Of a stretch of 64,000 nt of DNA, positions 51,244-60,699 are shown piece after piece. The stretch is taken from positions 1-64,000 of the forward strand of contig JAIYDC010000091.1 of NCBI GenBank assembly GCA_027487685.1, in the 5' to 3' direction. The stretch's first letter is position 1. Each line of letters opens with the position of its first letter. Source of the stretch: Pseudomonadota bacterium (GTDB taxonomy: Bacteria; Bdellovibrionota; Bacteriovoracia; Bacteriovoracales; Bacteriovoracaceae). A model generated the notes under the pieces. The model was not told where the DNA came from, made no database searches, and was given only the letters and a program-made list of their open reading frames with translations. A program made the position numbers and the translations under genes.

Positions 51244-52270
51244 CTATGGAACTTTTGGCGAAAACTTCGCCGATCACAGAGGTGCCGGGGAAGCGGGTGC
51301 GAAGGGCCTCGACGATGGTCTCCGCGCTCGCGGAGCTCACGGAAAGAAGGAGACCCCCGCTGGTCTGTGGATCAAAGGCCAGGAGCTTTTGGAGTTCCGT
51401 CACGGTCGGGGCGAAAGAGACTTTTTGGCGTGTGTATTCATCGTTCGATCGATGGGCCTTGGTGAGGAAGCCCCGTTCGAGGCACTCATAGGTCAGGTCA
51501 AAGACTGGTAATGCTCGGGGAGAAATATGAAGTGTAACGTTCGACGCCCTCGCCAATTGAGAACCGTGGCCAAGAAGGCCGAAGCCGGTGATATCGGTGG
51601 CGGCATGGATGTTTTTTAAATCACGAGTGGTTAAAAAATCCTGGACGTTGTTAAGGCGCTTCATACTGGCAATGGCCTGTTGGGCCCTTTCTTCATCGAT
51701 TTCCTGGCGCTTCATCCCCGCGCAAATCGTACCGGTCCCGAGGGGCTTAGTTAGTATGAGCTTATCGCCCATTCTGGCGTGAGAGTTGATCCAAACCTTC
51801 TGGGGATGGATCACTCCGGTGACCGAGAGTCCGAACTTCAGAGTGTCATCATCGATGGAGTGGCCACCAACGAGAGAGGCGCCCGCCTCGGCGATGACAT
51901 CGGAAGCCCCCTGGAGCACAGCTTGAATGACGGCCGGTTCAAGAATGGCGAGAGGTGCTGCAAGGATCGCCATGCAGGTTTTGGGACTTCCACCCATGGC
52001 GTAGACATCGGAGAGCGCGTTCGCGGCAGCGATGGCACCGAAGTCATAAGGAGAGTCTACAATCGGGGTGAAGAAGTCGAGAGTCTGGACTAGAGCTATG
52101 TCCTCGTTGATTTTATAGATTGCGGCATCGTCGAAGTTGGCCCCGTCAACTATAACTCCGGGAATGACTGGTGGGAAACGAAGGCCTCCCAGGATTTCTC
52201 GTAGGATGAGGGCGGGAACTTTTGCGGCACAGCCGCCTTTCTTAACAGTCTGGGTCAGTTTGATGGTCAT
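51227..52270 (-). CDS. selD: Selenide, water dikinase
   Basis: 347 residues from ATG 52270; the longer frame to 52324 overlaps the transglycosylase and lacks homology. N-terminal catalytic region KKGGCAAKVP with Cys rather than selenocysteine, then VDGANFDDAAIYKI, LVQTLDFFTPIVDSPYDFGA, ANALSDVYAMGG and TDITGFGLLGHG, all typical of SelD. It makes selenophosphate from selenide and ATP. Overlap with mnmH indicates use for tRNA selenation. Confidence 0.93.
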   Translation of the reverse strand: MTIKLTQTVKKGGCAAKVPALILREILGGLRFPPVIPGVIVDGANFDDAAIYKINEDIALVQTLDFFTPIVDSPYDFGAIAAANALSDVYAMGGSPKTCMAILAAPLAILEPAVIQAVLQGASDVIAEAGASLVGGHSIDDDTLKFGLSVTGVIHPQKVWINSHARMGDKLILTKPLGTGTICAGMKRQEIDEERAQQAIASMKRLNNVQDFLTTRDLKNIHAATDITGFGLLGHGSQLARASNVTLHISPRALPVFDLTYECLERGFLTKAHRSNDEYTRQKVSFAPTVTELQKLLAFDPQTSGGLLLSVSSASAETIVEALRTRFPGTSVIGEVFAKSSIDVYLE

Positions 52271-52280
52271 GCCTGGGATC

Positions 52281-52937
52281 TTACAGCGTCCCCTTCTTCT
52301 TTCCAATCTCTTTGTAGAAGGCAATGTAGCGCTTCATGACGTGGATTGGGTAATCTTTTGGGTAGACGTCCCGGGAGACGGCCTTCTTCACGGCCCTGGG
52401 TCCCATGTTGTAGGCAGCGACATAGAGCTGGCCATGACCCTGGAACTTCGTCCGAAGCCATGAGAGGTAGGCAACGCCGAGTTTGATGTTTTGAACCGGA
52501 TCCCGAAGTGTTTCGTCGCCTTTCCACTTCGACTTTGTGATGCCAGACATCCACTTCCCGGTCATGGGACGGATTTGCATCAGGCCGAGCTCGCCCACAG
52601 GCCCAATCGCGAGAGGGTTAAAACTTGACTCCCCGGATATCACGGCCATGACGAAGTAGGGATCTAGAGAGTGCTTTGCAGACTCGTCTATAATCGCGCG
52701 AGCGATGGGTGAAGCTTTGCTTTTATATTTCTTTGGGAGTCGCTCGCCAACGATTTTAAAAATGTTCTTTTCAAGATCTTTCATTTCAAACTGAGAGACG
52801 ATGCTCTTCTTGTAGCTTTCTCCCATCAGCTCTCGAGCGTGCTCGATCCGGAGGTTGTGACGAACACTGGCCATAGAGCGGGTGTTCGCGACAGAGTTAA
52901 GGCTAACAAGAGCGGTGAGAAGGATGAGTGTTTTCAT
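52281..52937 (-). CDS. Exported lytic transglycosylase (SLT domain)
   Basis: 218 residues: signal peptide (about 1-17), then a short helical part, then an SLT domain from about 95. The catalytic Glu is in VISGESSFNPLAIGPVGELG and is followed by LMQIRPMTGKWM and YVAAYNMGPRAVKKA. It cuts peptidoglycan glycan strands in the periplasm. It starts the leftward series SLT-selD-mnmH, with only 10 bp to selD, probably one transcript. Confidence 0.88.
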   Translation of the reverse strand: MKTLILLTALVSLNSVANTRSMASVRHNLRIEHARELMGESYKKSIVSQFEMKDLEKNIFKIVGERLPKKYKSKASPIARAIIDESAKHSLDPYFVMAVISGESSFNPLAIGPVGELGLMQIRPMTGKWMSGITKSKWKGDETLRDPVQNIKLGVAYLSWLRTKFQGHGQLYVAAYNMGPRAVKKAVSRDVYPKDYPIHVMKRYIAFYKEIGKKKGTL

Positions 52938-53190
52938 ACCTAGAGATGAGCAAGGTAGATGCCAAGAAAGGTCAGAATAAGTACCTGAAACCTAATGCCT
53001 GTGGGCGATAGTTTTTAATCAGTGACTAATTGGTTGATGACAAGAACGCCTAAGGTCTTGGATTTTAGGGATTGAAGGATTTCGGGGTTTTAATGCCCTC
53101 GGAACTTTAATGTGACGGGTGTGTGACGGGGACGGAATAATCACCAACCTCATTTTAGGGCAGGCGATCTTTGAGTTGAGTTAAGGGGTG

Positions 53191-53409
53191 ATGGTAAGAA
53201 GAGGGTCATCGAGCTCAAAATTTGTTAAATCAGATCCAGTCTCCTCCGTTAGCACTCAGGCAAACCCTGCTTTAGCAAATCTAACTATCATACGGTTACA
53301 AACTAAAGATGAGAGAGATCATCTTTTCCTTAAGTCGCTAAAATTATTCTCAAAAATTATCAAAGCTATTGCGAGAATTCTCCGAAGAAAGGGGTGTCTT
53401 TCGGATTAA
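53191..53409 (+). CDS. Possible small protein before cheA
   Basis: 72 residues from ATG 53191 (or GTG 53188, after AAGGGG). Ser-rich N-terminus, then a basic amphipathic helix (LFLKSLKLFSKIIKAIARIL). It ends 21 bp before cheA on the same strand. The upstream 250 bp hold only an AGGGCAG element (53157). It could be a real leader protein of the operon or chance. Confidence 0.4.
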   Translation: MVRRGSSSSKFVKSDPVSSVSTQANPALANLTIIRLQTKDERDHLFLKSLKLFSKIIKAIARILRRKGCLSD

Positions 53410-53430
53410 GTGTTTGGAGAGAGGTCCCCG

Positions 53431-56415
53431 ATGAATGACGAGGTAGAAGAGTTTAAAATCGAGATTCTCGAAACATTAGATCGTGCGGAACGTGCGCTAT
53501 TAGAGTTCGACAAGTTACCGGACAACCAGTGTTCGAATACACTTTACGATGAGGTTTTCCGATCGTACCACAACATCAAAGGGGCTGCCGGCATGATGGA
53601 ATGGGAGGACCTTCAACATCACGTTCACCAGCTTGAAAACATTTTGATGCAGACGAAGTCAACCGCCTCAATCCCTAAGCACTTGATTGGATGGTTCCTT
53701 AAAGGAAACGACGTGACTCGATTGATCCTCAATGGGGAAACCCACCAGTTTGACTATATAACACCTGGAGTGAGGGAGGAGCCTATGGGCGAGACCTCAG
53801 GTCCGGCATATGCAGAACCTGCTCTGACTATGGAAGTCGCGGCCCAAGAGTCTCAGGAACAGCTTCCGGATGAGTTTTTCGCTGAAATCAGCGAAGGTCT
53901 TGACCGCGTCTCAGCGGCGCTCATCAAGATGGAATCTGATCTGGGTGACAAGGCCCTCAGGGATGCTCTCTACCGAGATATTCACTCGATCAAGGGCGCA
54001 GTTCAGCTGTTTGGTCTCTCAGAGGCATCCCTCCTTGCCGATGCGATGGAAACAAGTCTTGAACATGTCCGTGCCCTGCAGGATTTTTCTATCGATAAAG
54101 CTCATGTTAGTACACTACTTCTTTGCGTCGACCTGATGGATACCGCTGTTCATTCCACTCGGGATCAGGAGACGTTGAAGGAAGTGAATTTTATGAAGAA
54201 CCTTCTGCAACCCTTCAACCACCACCGGCAGACACCTGCGGTGGTCAAAAAACTGGAGTCACCGGCCATGAAGAACTCCGAAGAAATTGAAAATCTTATT
54301 CCTCAGTCTAAATCCAAAGTCAGTGCGACTGCTAGGGCATTGGTGCCCTCCCATGAGAGCGAGAAGCCTGACTCAACTATTCGAGTCCAGGTCTCACTCC
54401 TCGACAGGCTTATGACTCTCATGGGTGAAATGGTTCTCGTCCGGAACCAGGTCCTTCAGTATTCGAACAAGACCGATGATCTCGAGTTCTTAAATCTGTC
54501 AAAGAAGCTAGATGTCGTTACGAGCGAGCTTCAGGAAGAGACGATGAAAACTCGTATGCAGCCGATCGGTAACGTCCTTTCGAAGTTTCAGCGTGTCGTA
54601 CGCGATCTGTCCGGGACTCTAAGTAAGAAAATTACCTTGAATCTTTATGGCATCGAAACAGAGCTCGACAAAACTCTCATCGAGGCAGTCAAGGACCCTC
54701 TTACACACATCGTTAGAAACGCCTGTGATCACGGCATTGAGACACCAGAAATCCGCTCCCGATCCGGTAAGCCTGAGGCAGGTTCGATTACGATCAAGGC
54801 CTACCATGAGGGAGGTCAGGTGGTTGTTGATATCCTTGATGATGGCAAAGGTCTCTCCCGTTCGAGTCTTCTGAAAAAGGCCATTGAGAAGGGAATCGTG
54901 GATGAAGCCCAGGCCAGTCGCATGACCGATCGTGAGGTTTATGCACTAATTTTTGCTCCAGGTTTTTCAACAGCGGAAAAAGTGACCAATGTCTCAGGTC
55001 GCGGCGTCGGTATGGACGTCGTAAAAAGTAACATCGAAAGAATTGGTGGTGTTGTTGACATTGCCAGTGTCGAAGGCTCCGGTACCACGATCACCCTCAA
55101 AATCCCGCTTACCCTGGCGATTGTCCCGGCAATGATTATCCGTTCAGGCCACGACCGCTTCGCCATTCCCCAAGTGAAGCTGGTTGAACTTGTCCGCGTC
55201 GATCGAAACGCTATCGAGTATGTTCAGGGTCGTCCTATCATTCGCCTCAGGGGAAATCTCCTGACTCTAATCAATCTTAAAGAAGTTCTCGAAACTGGGG
55301 CAAGTGATGAATTCCCAGAGTCGATCAATATCGTGATTCTTAACTCGGAAACACAACTTTTTGGAATGATCGTCGACGAGATTCTCGACACCGCGGACAT
55401 TGTTGTCAAGCCGTTGGCGCGATTCCTCAAGAACACAAGCATCTACTCTGGTGCAACGGTCTTAGGAGACGGTTCTGTCGCCTTTATCATGGATGTTCAT
55501 GGGATCGCACAGAAACACTTAGGCCCGGCGGCAATTGATGACCGAAAAAGTGACTCTGATAAATACGGACATCCTAGCGAAGAACTCGAACTTCGGGAGT
55601 TTGTTCTAGTAGGTCTAGGTTCTAAGACGAAGCATGCGATTCCTCTTGCCGTTGTAGGCAGAATGGAGGAAATCAAAACCAACGCGATCGAGCTTTCGGG
55701 ACATCAACGCGTGATCCGTTACCGCGGCAGTATCCTTAAGATCGTAAACCTCAATGAGATCCTTGGCTACCCGAACACTAATCTTGACCGTGAGATTACT
55801 CAGGTCATTGTTGTTCAGGTTGAGGATCAGCTCTTTGGGCTTGAAGTCGATCAAATTATCGACGTTCTCTCCACTCGAGACTTCCTGGATGAATCCCTCT
55901 CCAGTCACGAGGCGATTTTTGGGAACCTGGTGACTCAAGATGAGATCGTGGTTGTCGTAGACGTGGCCAGAGTTGTCGATTTTGCCTTTCCAACCAAAGG
56001 AGGGGTGTCTGCTAGCATTGAGGCGAGGGCCAAGAAAATTCTTCTCATCGAAGATACGGAGTCGATCCGAAATAAAATTGCAGAAGAGCTCGTTGAAAAC
56101 GGGTTTGATGTAGTGGTTGCCTTCGATGGGATCGATGGCCTAAAAAGAATCGCAGAGAAAAAGGGTGTGTTCGATTTGATTATCTCCGATATCGAAATGC
56201 CCCGTATGAACGGATTTGATTTTGCCAAGAAGGTCCGGACGATCAGTGCCCTCAAAAGTACGCCGTTGATCGCCTTTACAACGAAAAACTCGCCGGCCGA
56301 CGTTCAGCAGGCGAAGGATTCCGGGTTTACCACTTACCTCGAGAAAAGTAAGGGTAAGCTCCTGCCTCTTTTGGTGAATGAATGTCTGACCAATAACAAG
56401 AGGAAGACCGCATGA
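53431..56415 (+). CDS. cheA: Chemotaxis-type histidine kinase CheA with a receiver domain
   Basis: 994 residues from ATG 53431 (GGAGAGAGG upstream). Domains: Hpt with phospho-His47 (SYHNIKGAAG), a second Hpt with His185 (DIHSIKGAVQLFG), dimerisation helix (LLDRLMTLMGEMVLVRNQVL), HATPase (HIVRNACDHGIETPE, DDGKGL, GRGVGMDVV), a CheW-like domain, a second CheW-like domain (LFGLEVDQIIDVLSTRDF), and a C-terminal receiver (LLIEDTESIR) with phospho-Asp920 (IISDIEMPRMNGF). The extra Hpt, second CheW module and receiver mark a non-canonical, phosphorelay-type CheA. It overlaps cheW by ATGA. Confidence 0.94.
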   Translation: MNDEVEEFKIEILETLDRAERALLEFDKLPDNQCSNTLYDEVFRSYHNIKGAAGMMEWEDLQHHVHQLENILMQTKSTASIPKHLIGWFLKGNDVTRLILNGETHQFDYITPGVREEPMGETSGPAYAEPALTMEVAAQESQEQLPDEFFAEISEGLDRVSAALIKMESDLGDKALRDALYRDIHSIKGAVQLFGLSEASLLADAMETSLEHVRALQDFSIDKAHVSTLLLCVDLMDTAVHSTRDQETLKEVNFMKNLLQPFNHHRQTPAVVKKLESPAMKNSEEIENLIPQSKSKVSATARALVPSHESEKPDSTIRVQVSLLDRLMTLMGEMVLVRNQVLQYSNKTDDLEFLNLSKKLDVVTSELQEETMKTRMQPIGNVLSKFQRVVRDLSGTLSKKITLNLYGIETELDKTLIEAVKDPLTHIVRNACDHGIETPEIRSRSGKPEAGSITIKAYHEGGQVVVDILDDGKGLSRSSLLKKAIEKGIVDEAQASRMTDREVYALIFAPGFSTAEKVTNVSGRGVGMDVVKSNIERIGGVVDIASVEGSGTTITLKIPLTLAIVPAMIIRSGHDRFAIPQVKLVELVRVDRNAIEYVQGRPIIRLRGNLLTLINLKEVLETGASDEFPESINIVILNSETQLFGMIVDEILDTADIVVKPLARFLKNTSIYSGATVLGDGSVAFIMDVHGIAQKHLGPAAIDDRKSDSDKYGHPSEELELREFVLVGLGSKTKHAIPLAVVGRMEEIKTNAIELSGHQRVIRYRGSILKIVNLNEILGYPNTNLDREITQVIVVQVEDQLFGLEVDQIIDVLSTRDFLDESLSSHEAIFGNLVTQDEIVVVVDVARVVDFAFPTKGGVSASIEARAKKILLIEDTESIRNKIAEELVENGFDVVVAFDGIDGLKRIAEKKGVFDLIISDIEMPRMNGFDFAKKVRTISALKSTPLIAFTTKNSPADVQQAKDSGFTTYLEKSKGKLLPLLVNECLTNNKRKTA

Positions 56416-56891
56416 AAACCTATCTTTCAGGCCGGCCAGCAGGCGACCAAAAAAGTCAATCCCGACAGTTCTCCACCTTCATTGTCGATGGCCGGCTCTA
56501 TGGTATCGACGTCATGAAGGTGCAAGAAGTGACGAAGCCACTCCAGGTAACCTTGATGCAAACGGCCCCACCTTTTATCAAGGGTCTTATTAACCTACGT
56601 GGTCAGATTGCTACGGCGATAGGTCTGCGTGAACTCTTTGGACTAAGTCTGGATGAGTTGAATGAAAAAATGACTGTGGTGTGTAAGATTGAGGATGTTC
56701 TGATTTCTCTTCTTGTGGATAACATCGGGGACGTGATGGAAGTTTCTGAGCATAATTTTGAACCCACGCCTCAAACGATAAACCCGGCGATTCGTACCTT
56801 TATGCAGGGTGTGTATAAGACTGAGGAGGGGATTCTTTCGGTGATTAGCCTCGACTCCATTCTCCGTGAACTCGATAAACGCTGCGCTTAA
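56412..56891 (+). CDS. cheW: Chemotaxis adaptor CheW
   Basis: 159 residues, a single CheW SH3-like domain: FSTFIVDGRLYGIDVMKVQE, TAPPFIKGLINLRGQIATAI and LISLLVDNIGDVMEVSE. It links receptors to CheA. It starts inside the cheA stop (ATGA) and is followed by cheB 18 bp later. Confidence 0.92.
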   Translation: MKTYLSGRPAGDQKSQSRQFSTFIVDGRLYGIDVMKVQEVTKPLQVTLMQTAPPFIKGLINLRGQIATAIGLRELFGLSLDELNEKMTVVCKIEDVLISLLVDNIGDVMEVSEHNFEPTPQTINPAIRTFMQGVYKTEEGILSVISLDSILRELDKRCA

Positions 56892-56909
56892 GTCGCACAA
56901 AGGATCAAC

Positions 56910-57983
56910 GTGACCATTCCTCGGAAAATCAAAATTTTGATTGTTGATGACTCCGTTATCTTTCGTTCGCAGATTCAGCTTGCACTTAAGGATGCGCCTG
57001 GATTAGAGATTGTGGGCACGGCACCTAATGGCCGCAGTGCCATTGAGCGAATGAAGGAGTTGGAGGTTGATGTTTGTATTTTGGATATTGAAATGCCCGT
57101 CCTCGATGGCCTCGAAACGCTTAAGGAAATGCACAGGTTAAATCTCCGAACTCGCGCCATCATGTTTTCATCACTCACCGTCTCGGGTGCGGAGAAGACA
57201 CTTGAGGCCTTGCGCCTGGGTGCTGTGGATTTTGTTCCGAAGCCCCGCGCTGAGGACGGCACAATTGACTCTCCCGCTCAGCGGATCCGGGATGTCCTTG
57301 TGCCTAGGATCTTCTCCATTTTTCCCGAGGCGGTTTGTCCGATTCCGAGACGTACTCAGTTGCCATCCAAACTGGCCTGGGATCGCTTTGTTCCGGAAGT
57401 TCTGGTCATCGCTTCCTCAACCGGTGGACCCAACGCACTGATAGATTTCTTTTCGCTCCTAAAAGCACCACTTCCGTATCCTGTCCTGGTGACCCAGCAC
57501 ATGCCACCGATTTTTACCGCCTCGCTGGCCGAGCGGATCGGCGGTCACAGCGGAAAGATAGCTCTTGAGGCCGTTCACGGCGAGCCGCTTCTCCCTAACA
57601 GAGTCTATGTCGCTCCTGGGAACTACCACCTTTCTATAGGTGGATCGAGAACATCACCCCTTGCGGTCCTCGACCAGAACCCTCCTCGTAATTTTGTCAG
57701 ACCATGCGCTGATTTTCTGTTTGAATCAGCTGCTTCGATCTTCGGCCGTAATACACTGGGAATTGTCCTTACAGGAATGGGGCGTGACGGGGCCGACGGT
57801 GCAGCGGCGATAAAGGCGGCCAATGGGGCCGTTCTGGTTCAGGATGCTCAATCTTGCGTCGTCTTTGGAATGCCGGGTGCTGTTACCGAAGAGGGGAATT
57901 TTGATTACGCGGGCCCTCCGTCAGACCTGGCGCATAGGACGATCACTCTCTCTTCAATGCGGAGGACTGGCAATGTCGCCTAA
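56910..57983 (+). CDS. cheB: Chemotaxis methylesterase/glutamine deamidase CheB
   Basis: 357 residues from GTG 56910. Receiver domain (LIVDDSVIFRSQI, phospho-Asp in CILDIEMPVLDG) and a C-terminal methylesterase with Ser in IASSTGGPNAL, His in VTQHMPPIFTASLAERI and Asp in GMGRDGADGA. It removes methyl groups from receptor glutamates. It overlaps cheR by 11 bp. No receptor (MCP) gene is in the window. Confidence 0.93.
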   Translation: MTIPRKIKILIVDDSVIFRSQIQLALKDAPGLEIVGTAPNGRSAIERMKELEVDVCILDIEMPVLDGLETLKEMHRLNLRTRAIMFSSLTVSGAEKTLEALRLGAVDFVPKPRAEDGTIDSPAQRIRDVLVPRIFSIFPEAVCPIPRRTQLPSKLAWDRFVPEVLVIASSTGGPNALIDFFSLLKAPLPYPVLVTQHMPPIFTASLAERIGGHSGKIALEAVHGEPLLPNRVYVAPGNYHLSIGGSRTSPLAVLDQNPPRNFVRPCADFLFESAASIFGRNTLGIVLTGMGRDGADGAAAIKAANGAVLVQDAQSCVVFGMPGAVTEEGNFDYAGPPSDLAHRTITLSSMRRTGNVA

Positions 57984-58803
57984 CCCATTGGACTTTTTTG
58001 CAAACGTCATCGAGCGCGAGACCGGGATTATTTATTCTGGGACAAATCTCTACCAGCTGCAGATGCGTCTCGAGGACATCTGCCGGAAGGAGGGTGTAAA
58101 GTCTATCGATGAATTGGCGCTGCGTTTTCAGGGCCCGGGTCCCGAACTCCAATTAAAGCAAAAGCTTCTCGATCTCGCGACGAATAATGAGACTCTTTTC
58201 TTCCGGGATCCCATCTATTTCACCACGATCGGATCGTTCCTCCAGGAACTTTGTGATCGTGAGCGGATTCCGGAGATCCGTATCTGGTCAGCAGCTTCTA
58301 GCACTGGACAAGAGGCACTTAGTATAGCGATGACTCTTGACGAGCTTTCCGAAAAGAAAGCGCTACCGCCGGTGTCGATTCTTGCGACGGATATCTGTGA
58401 GCGGGCTCTCGCGAGGGCAAAGGCAGGCCTGTATACTGAGTTTGAGGTCATGCGTGGCCTCTCCGAAGAGCGTCGCAAAAAGTATTTTACGAAGGAAGGA
58501 GATTCCTGGCGGGTTAGGCACTCAATTCATTCCCGGATCCAGTATGGGTATAACAACCTTATTCGCTCGGCCGTTTATCAGAGGTTTCATCTCATCTTCT
58601 GTCGTAACGTGCTGATTTATCAAAAAGTTGATATGAAAAGATCCGTTATTGAGGCGCTCTACCGGCAGCTTGAACCCTCAGGTGCAATTCTCCTCGGGGC
58701 GGGAGAAACTATGGTCGGCCTAAAAGAAACAGTGGAGTCCGAGGTCAGAAATACCGTTACGTACTATATGAAACCAAGAGAAGGCGCTAAACGAGCTTCT
58801 TAG
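57973..58803 (+). CDS. cheR: Chemotaxis methyltransferase CheR
   Basis: 276 residues from ATG 57973, overlapping the end of cheB. N-terminal helical part, then NNETLFFRDPIYFTTIGSFL and the SAM motif IWSAASSTGQEALSIAM, a variant of the usual CSTGEE. FHLIFCRNVLIYQKVDMKR is the typical CheR NVLIYF region. It methylates glutamates of receptors. Confidence 0.92.
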   Translation: MSPNPLDFFANVIERETGIIYSGTNLYQLQMRLEDICRKEGVKSIDELALRFQGPGPELQLKQKLLDLATNNETLFFRDPIYFTTIGSFLQELCDRERIPEIRIWSAASSTGQEALSIAMTLDELSEKKALPPVSILATDICERALARAKAGLYTEFEVMRGLSEERRKKYFTKEGDSWRVRHSIHSRIQYGYNNLIRSAVYQRFHLIFCRNVLIYQKVDMKRSVIEALYRQLEPSGAILLGAGETMVGLKETVESEVRNTVTYYMKPREGAKRAS

Positions 58804-58817
58804 AGAGGAGAAAAAAT

Positions 58818-59219
58818 ATGTTTGATCCAATGACAAAAGTACTGGTTGTAGATGACATGCTGACGATGAGGAAAATCGTGACCAAGATCCTGAAGGAGCT
58901 TGGTTTCTCAGATATCCACGAAGCTCAGGATGGTGTGGAGGCATGGGATAAAGCACAGACTGGCGGGTTTGGTCTCATCATCTCGGATTGGAACATGCCA
59001 AATTGCACGGGTCTTGAACTACTGAAGAAGGTGCGTGCTGATCAAAAGTTGGTTAAAACTCCCTTCCTGCTAGTGACAGCTGAAGCCGAACAGAGTCAGG
59101 TTGCTGAGGCGATCAAGTGCGGCGTCGATCAGTATGTCGTGAAACCCTTCTCCAAAGACGCTCTCAAGGCGAAACTAGAGTCGACTTACAAAAAGGTGTC
59201 CGTTCGGTTGGCAGCATAA
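58818..59219 (+). CDS. cheY: CheY-type response regulator
   Basis: 133 residues, a lone receiver domain: VLVVDDMLTMRKIVTKILKE, phospho-Asp in LIISDWNMPNCTGLELL, then FLLVTAEAEQSQV and YVVKPFSKDALKAKL. Probably the phosphorylated output of CheA in this operon. GAGAGGAGAAAAAAT precedes the ATG. Stop 3 bp before the STAS-CheX gene. Confidence 0.92.
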   Translation: MFDPMTKVLVVDDMLTMRKIVTKILKELGFSDIHEAQDGVEAWDKAQTGGFGLIISDWNMPNCTGLELLKKVRADQKLVKTPFLLVTAEAEQSQVAEAIKCGVDQYVVKPFSKDALKAKLESTYKKVSVRLAA

Positions 59220-59222
59220 TTC

Positions 59223-60053
59223 ATGAACGTTTTTGCAAGGCCCTGCTACCAGATAGATAAACATGAGGGTTATACGGTCGTGAAGCTTGAGTCCAACCTC
59301 GACTTCACGAACTGCAAAGTCTTTGATGGACAGGTGGATGAATTATCTTCCAATGTCTTCGTGGTTATCAACTGCGATTCCTTGCCTGAGCTTCCGAAGG
59401 ATTGGCTTCGCTGCCTTCTGAAAATTCACCTTAATACCAAACGAGACAATAAGTTTCTTAAGCTCATCCATGTTAACGGGATACTGTTGTCCAATCTTAA
59501 GCGCGAGGGTATCGACACGACTTTCCGTATCGCCAAGGACCTCAGGGATGCACTCCAGGAGACGGGTCTGGCGCCCAAACGCCAACTCAATACTGAGTTC
59601 ATCAATCCGTTCCTGGCCGCCACCATTCACGTACTCAAAGTGCAGGCCCAGGTCGAGGCAAGTTCTGGCCAGATTTACATGAAAAAGCCCGGAGAGGTCA
59701 TGACCGGAGACGTTTCCGGAGTTATCGGAATCGTCTCCGATTCTTTCAATGGCGCCGTTGTTATAAGCTTTCCCGAGAAGACATTTTTGATGGTCATGTC
59801 TAGCATGCTAGGTGAAGAGTACACGAAGATCACCCAGGAGATTGTGGACGGTGCCGGTGAGCTTACGAACATGATTTTTGGCCAGGCGAAGGTTGTCCTC
59901 AACGATAAAGGCTTCGGGATTAAGACGGCCATTCCTTCAGTCATCTCCGGAAAAGACCACTCCCTATCGGCGATGACGAATGGCCCCGTCGTCGTGGTTC
60001 CTTTTACGACGCCCTACGGGAAGTTCTTCGTGGAGATCTGCCTCTCTCAATAG
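59223..60053 (+). CDS. STAS-CheX fusion protein
   Basis: 276 residues. The N-terminal part (1-110) fits a STAS-like beta/alpha fold (YTVVKLESNLDFTNCKVFDG, FVVINCDSLPELPKDWLRCL). The C-terminal part is a CheX/CheC phosphatase domain with GDVSGVIGIVSDSFNGAVVI and the E-N signature in DGAGELTNMIFGQAKVVL. CheX dephosphorylates CheY-P. The added STAS domain may link it to a partner switch. Last gene of the che cluster. Confidence 0.82.
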   Translation: MNVFARPCYQIDKHEGYTVVKLESNLDFTNCKVFDGQVDELSSNVFVVINCDSLPELPKDWLRCLLKIHLNTKRDNKFLKLIHVNGILLSNLKREGIDTTFRIAKDLRDALQETGLAPKRQLNTEFINPFLAATIHVLKVQAQVEASSGQIYMKKPGEVMTGDVSGVIGIVSDSFNGAVVISFPEKTFLMVMSSMLGEEYTKITQEIVDGAGELTNMIFGQAKVVLNDKGFGIKTAIPSVISGKDHSLSAMTNGPVVVVPFTTPYGKFFVEICLSQ

Positions 60054-60306
60054 TGTTAAATCCTGAAAACCGTGCCACCATCGCCTCCACATCTGGGGCA
60101 GCGGTCCAAGGCCTACCCCGATTTGGTCTTAATCCAGACGAGGAAGATCCGGTTTGTTGCAACCCGCAGGCTCGAGCTACGCGATCGTCCGAACCGCTTC
60201 CTGGGTCAGAGCATGTTAAGGCGATCATAATTAATTTCACTCTGATGAATTAGCATTGCATTTTTTTTGAGGTGCCGTTATCTTCGCTTCAATCTTGGAG
60301 TTTGAT

Positions 60307-60510
60307 ATGAAGTACCGCTTTCGGAATCCGCATCCTTTTGACATGAGCAATTACTTTTCTGGTCTTACCTGCGTGGTCGGGGGGCGGGACTTTGAGCTTG
60401 AAGAGAAAGAGGCTAGGCGTGAGCATGAGTTGCCAGAGGTCAAGAACGATGAGCAGTTCAAGCTCGACTGGTCATTCCTGAAATCCTATCCGAAACCCCG
60501 TCCCCATTAA
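60307..60510 (+). CDS. Small protein of unknown function
   Basis: 67 residues from ATG 60307, supported by TTGGAG six bases upstream (the frame also allows TTG 60295). Charged, hydrophilic, with an acidic centre (DFELEEKEARREHELPE) and aromatic ends. No family is recognised. Confidence 0.5.
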   Translation: MKYRFRNPHPFDMSNYFSGLTCVVGGRDFELEEKEARREHELPEVKNDEQFKLDWSFLKSYPKPRPH

Positions 60511-60511
60511 T

Positions 60512-60699
60512 AACTGCCCTCTTTAAATGGTGTTGGGTGAGGTGTTTTGGCCCTTAGTTCAAATGAAGCACCATGGGAGGAAACTCTTCCCTAAGATTTA
60601 ACCCCCCGATCCATGCTAGAAAGACCCTTGAGAATACGCATTAAGTCTCAGAAATAATTGAATTTTATTTCAACTCACCACCATTCTTCTAGGGCAGTT
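60512..60699. repeat. Intergenic segment bounded by inverted AACTGCCCT repeats
   Basis: AACTGCCCT at 60512-60520, followed by CTTTAAATGGTGTTG, and its inverted partner at 60681-60699 (CCATTCTTCT-AGGGCAGTT) enclose about 190 bp with no gene. Both arms carry a TGGTG block at the same distance, so the similarity is longer than the nine exact bases. The layout resembles a small non-coding element with terminal inverted repeats, or a paired operator. It lies 100-290 bp before the 60803 membrane-protein gene. Confidence 0.4.

Noticed and set aside
60053-60253. 66-codon frame starting in the stop of the STAS-CheX gene
   Set aside because: No ribosome site and no recognisable composition; coupling alone is not enough.
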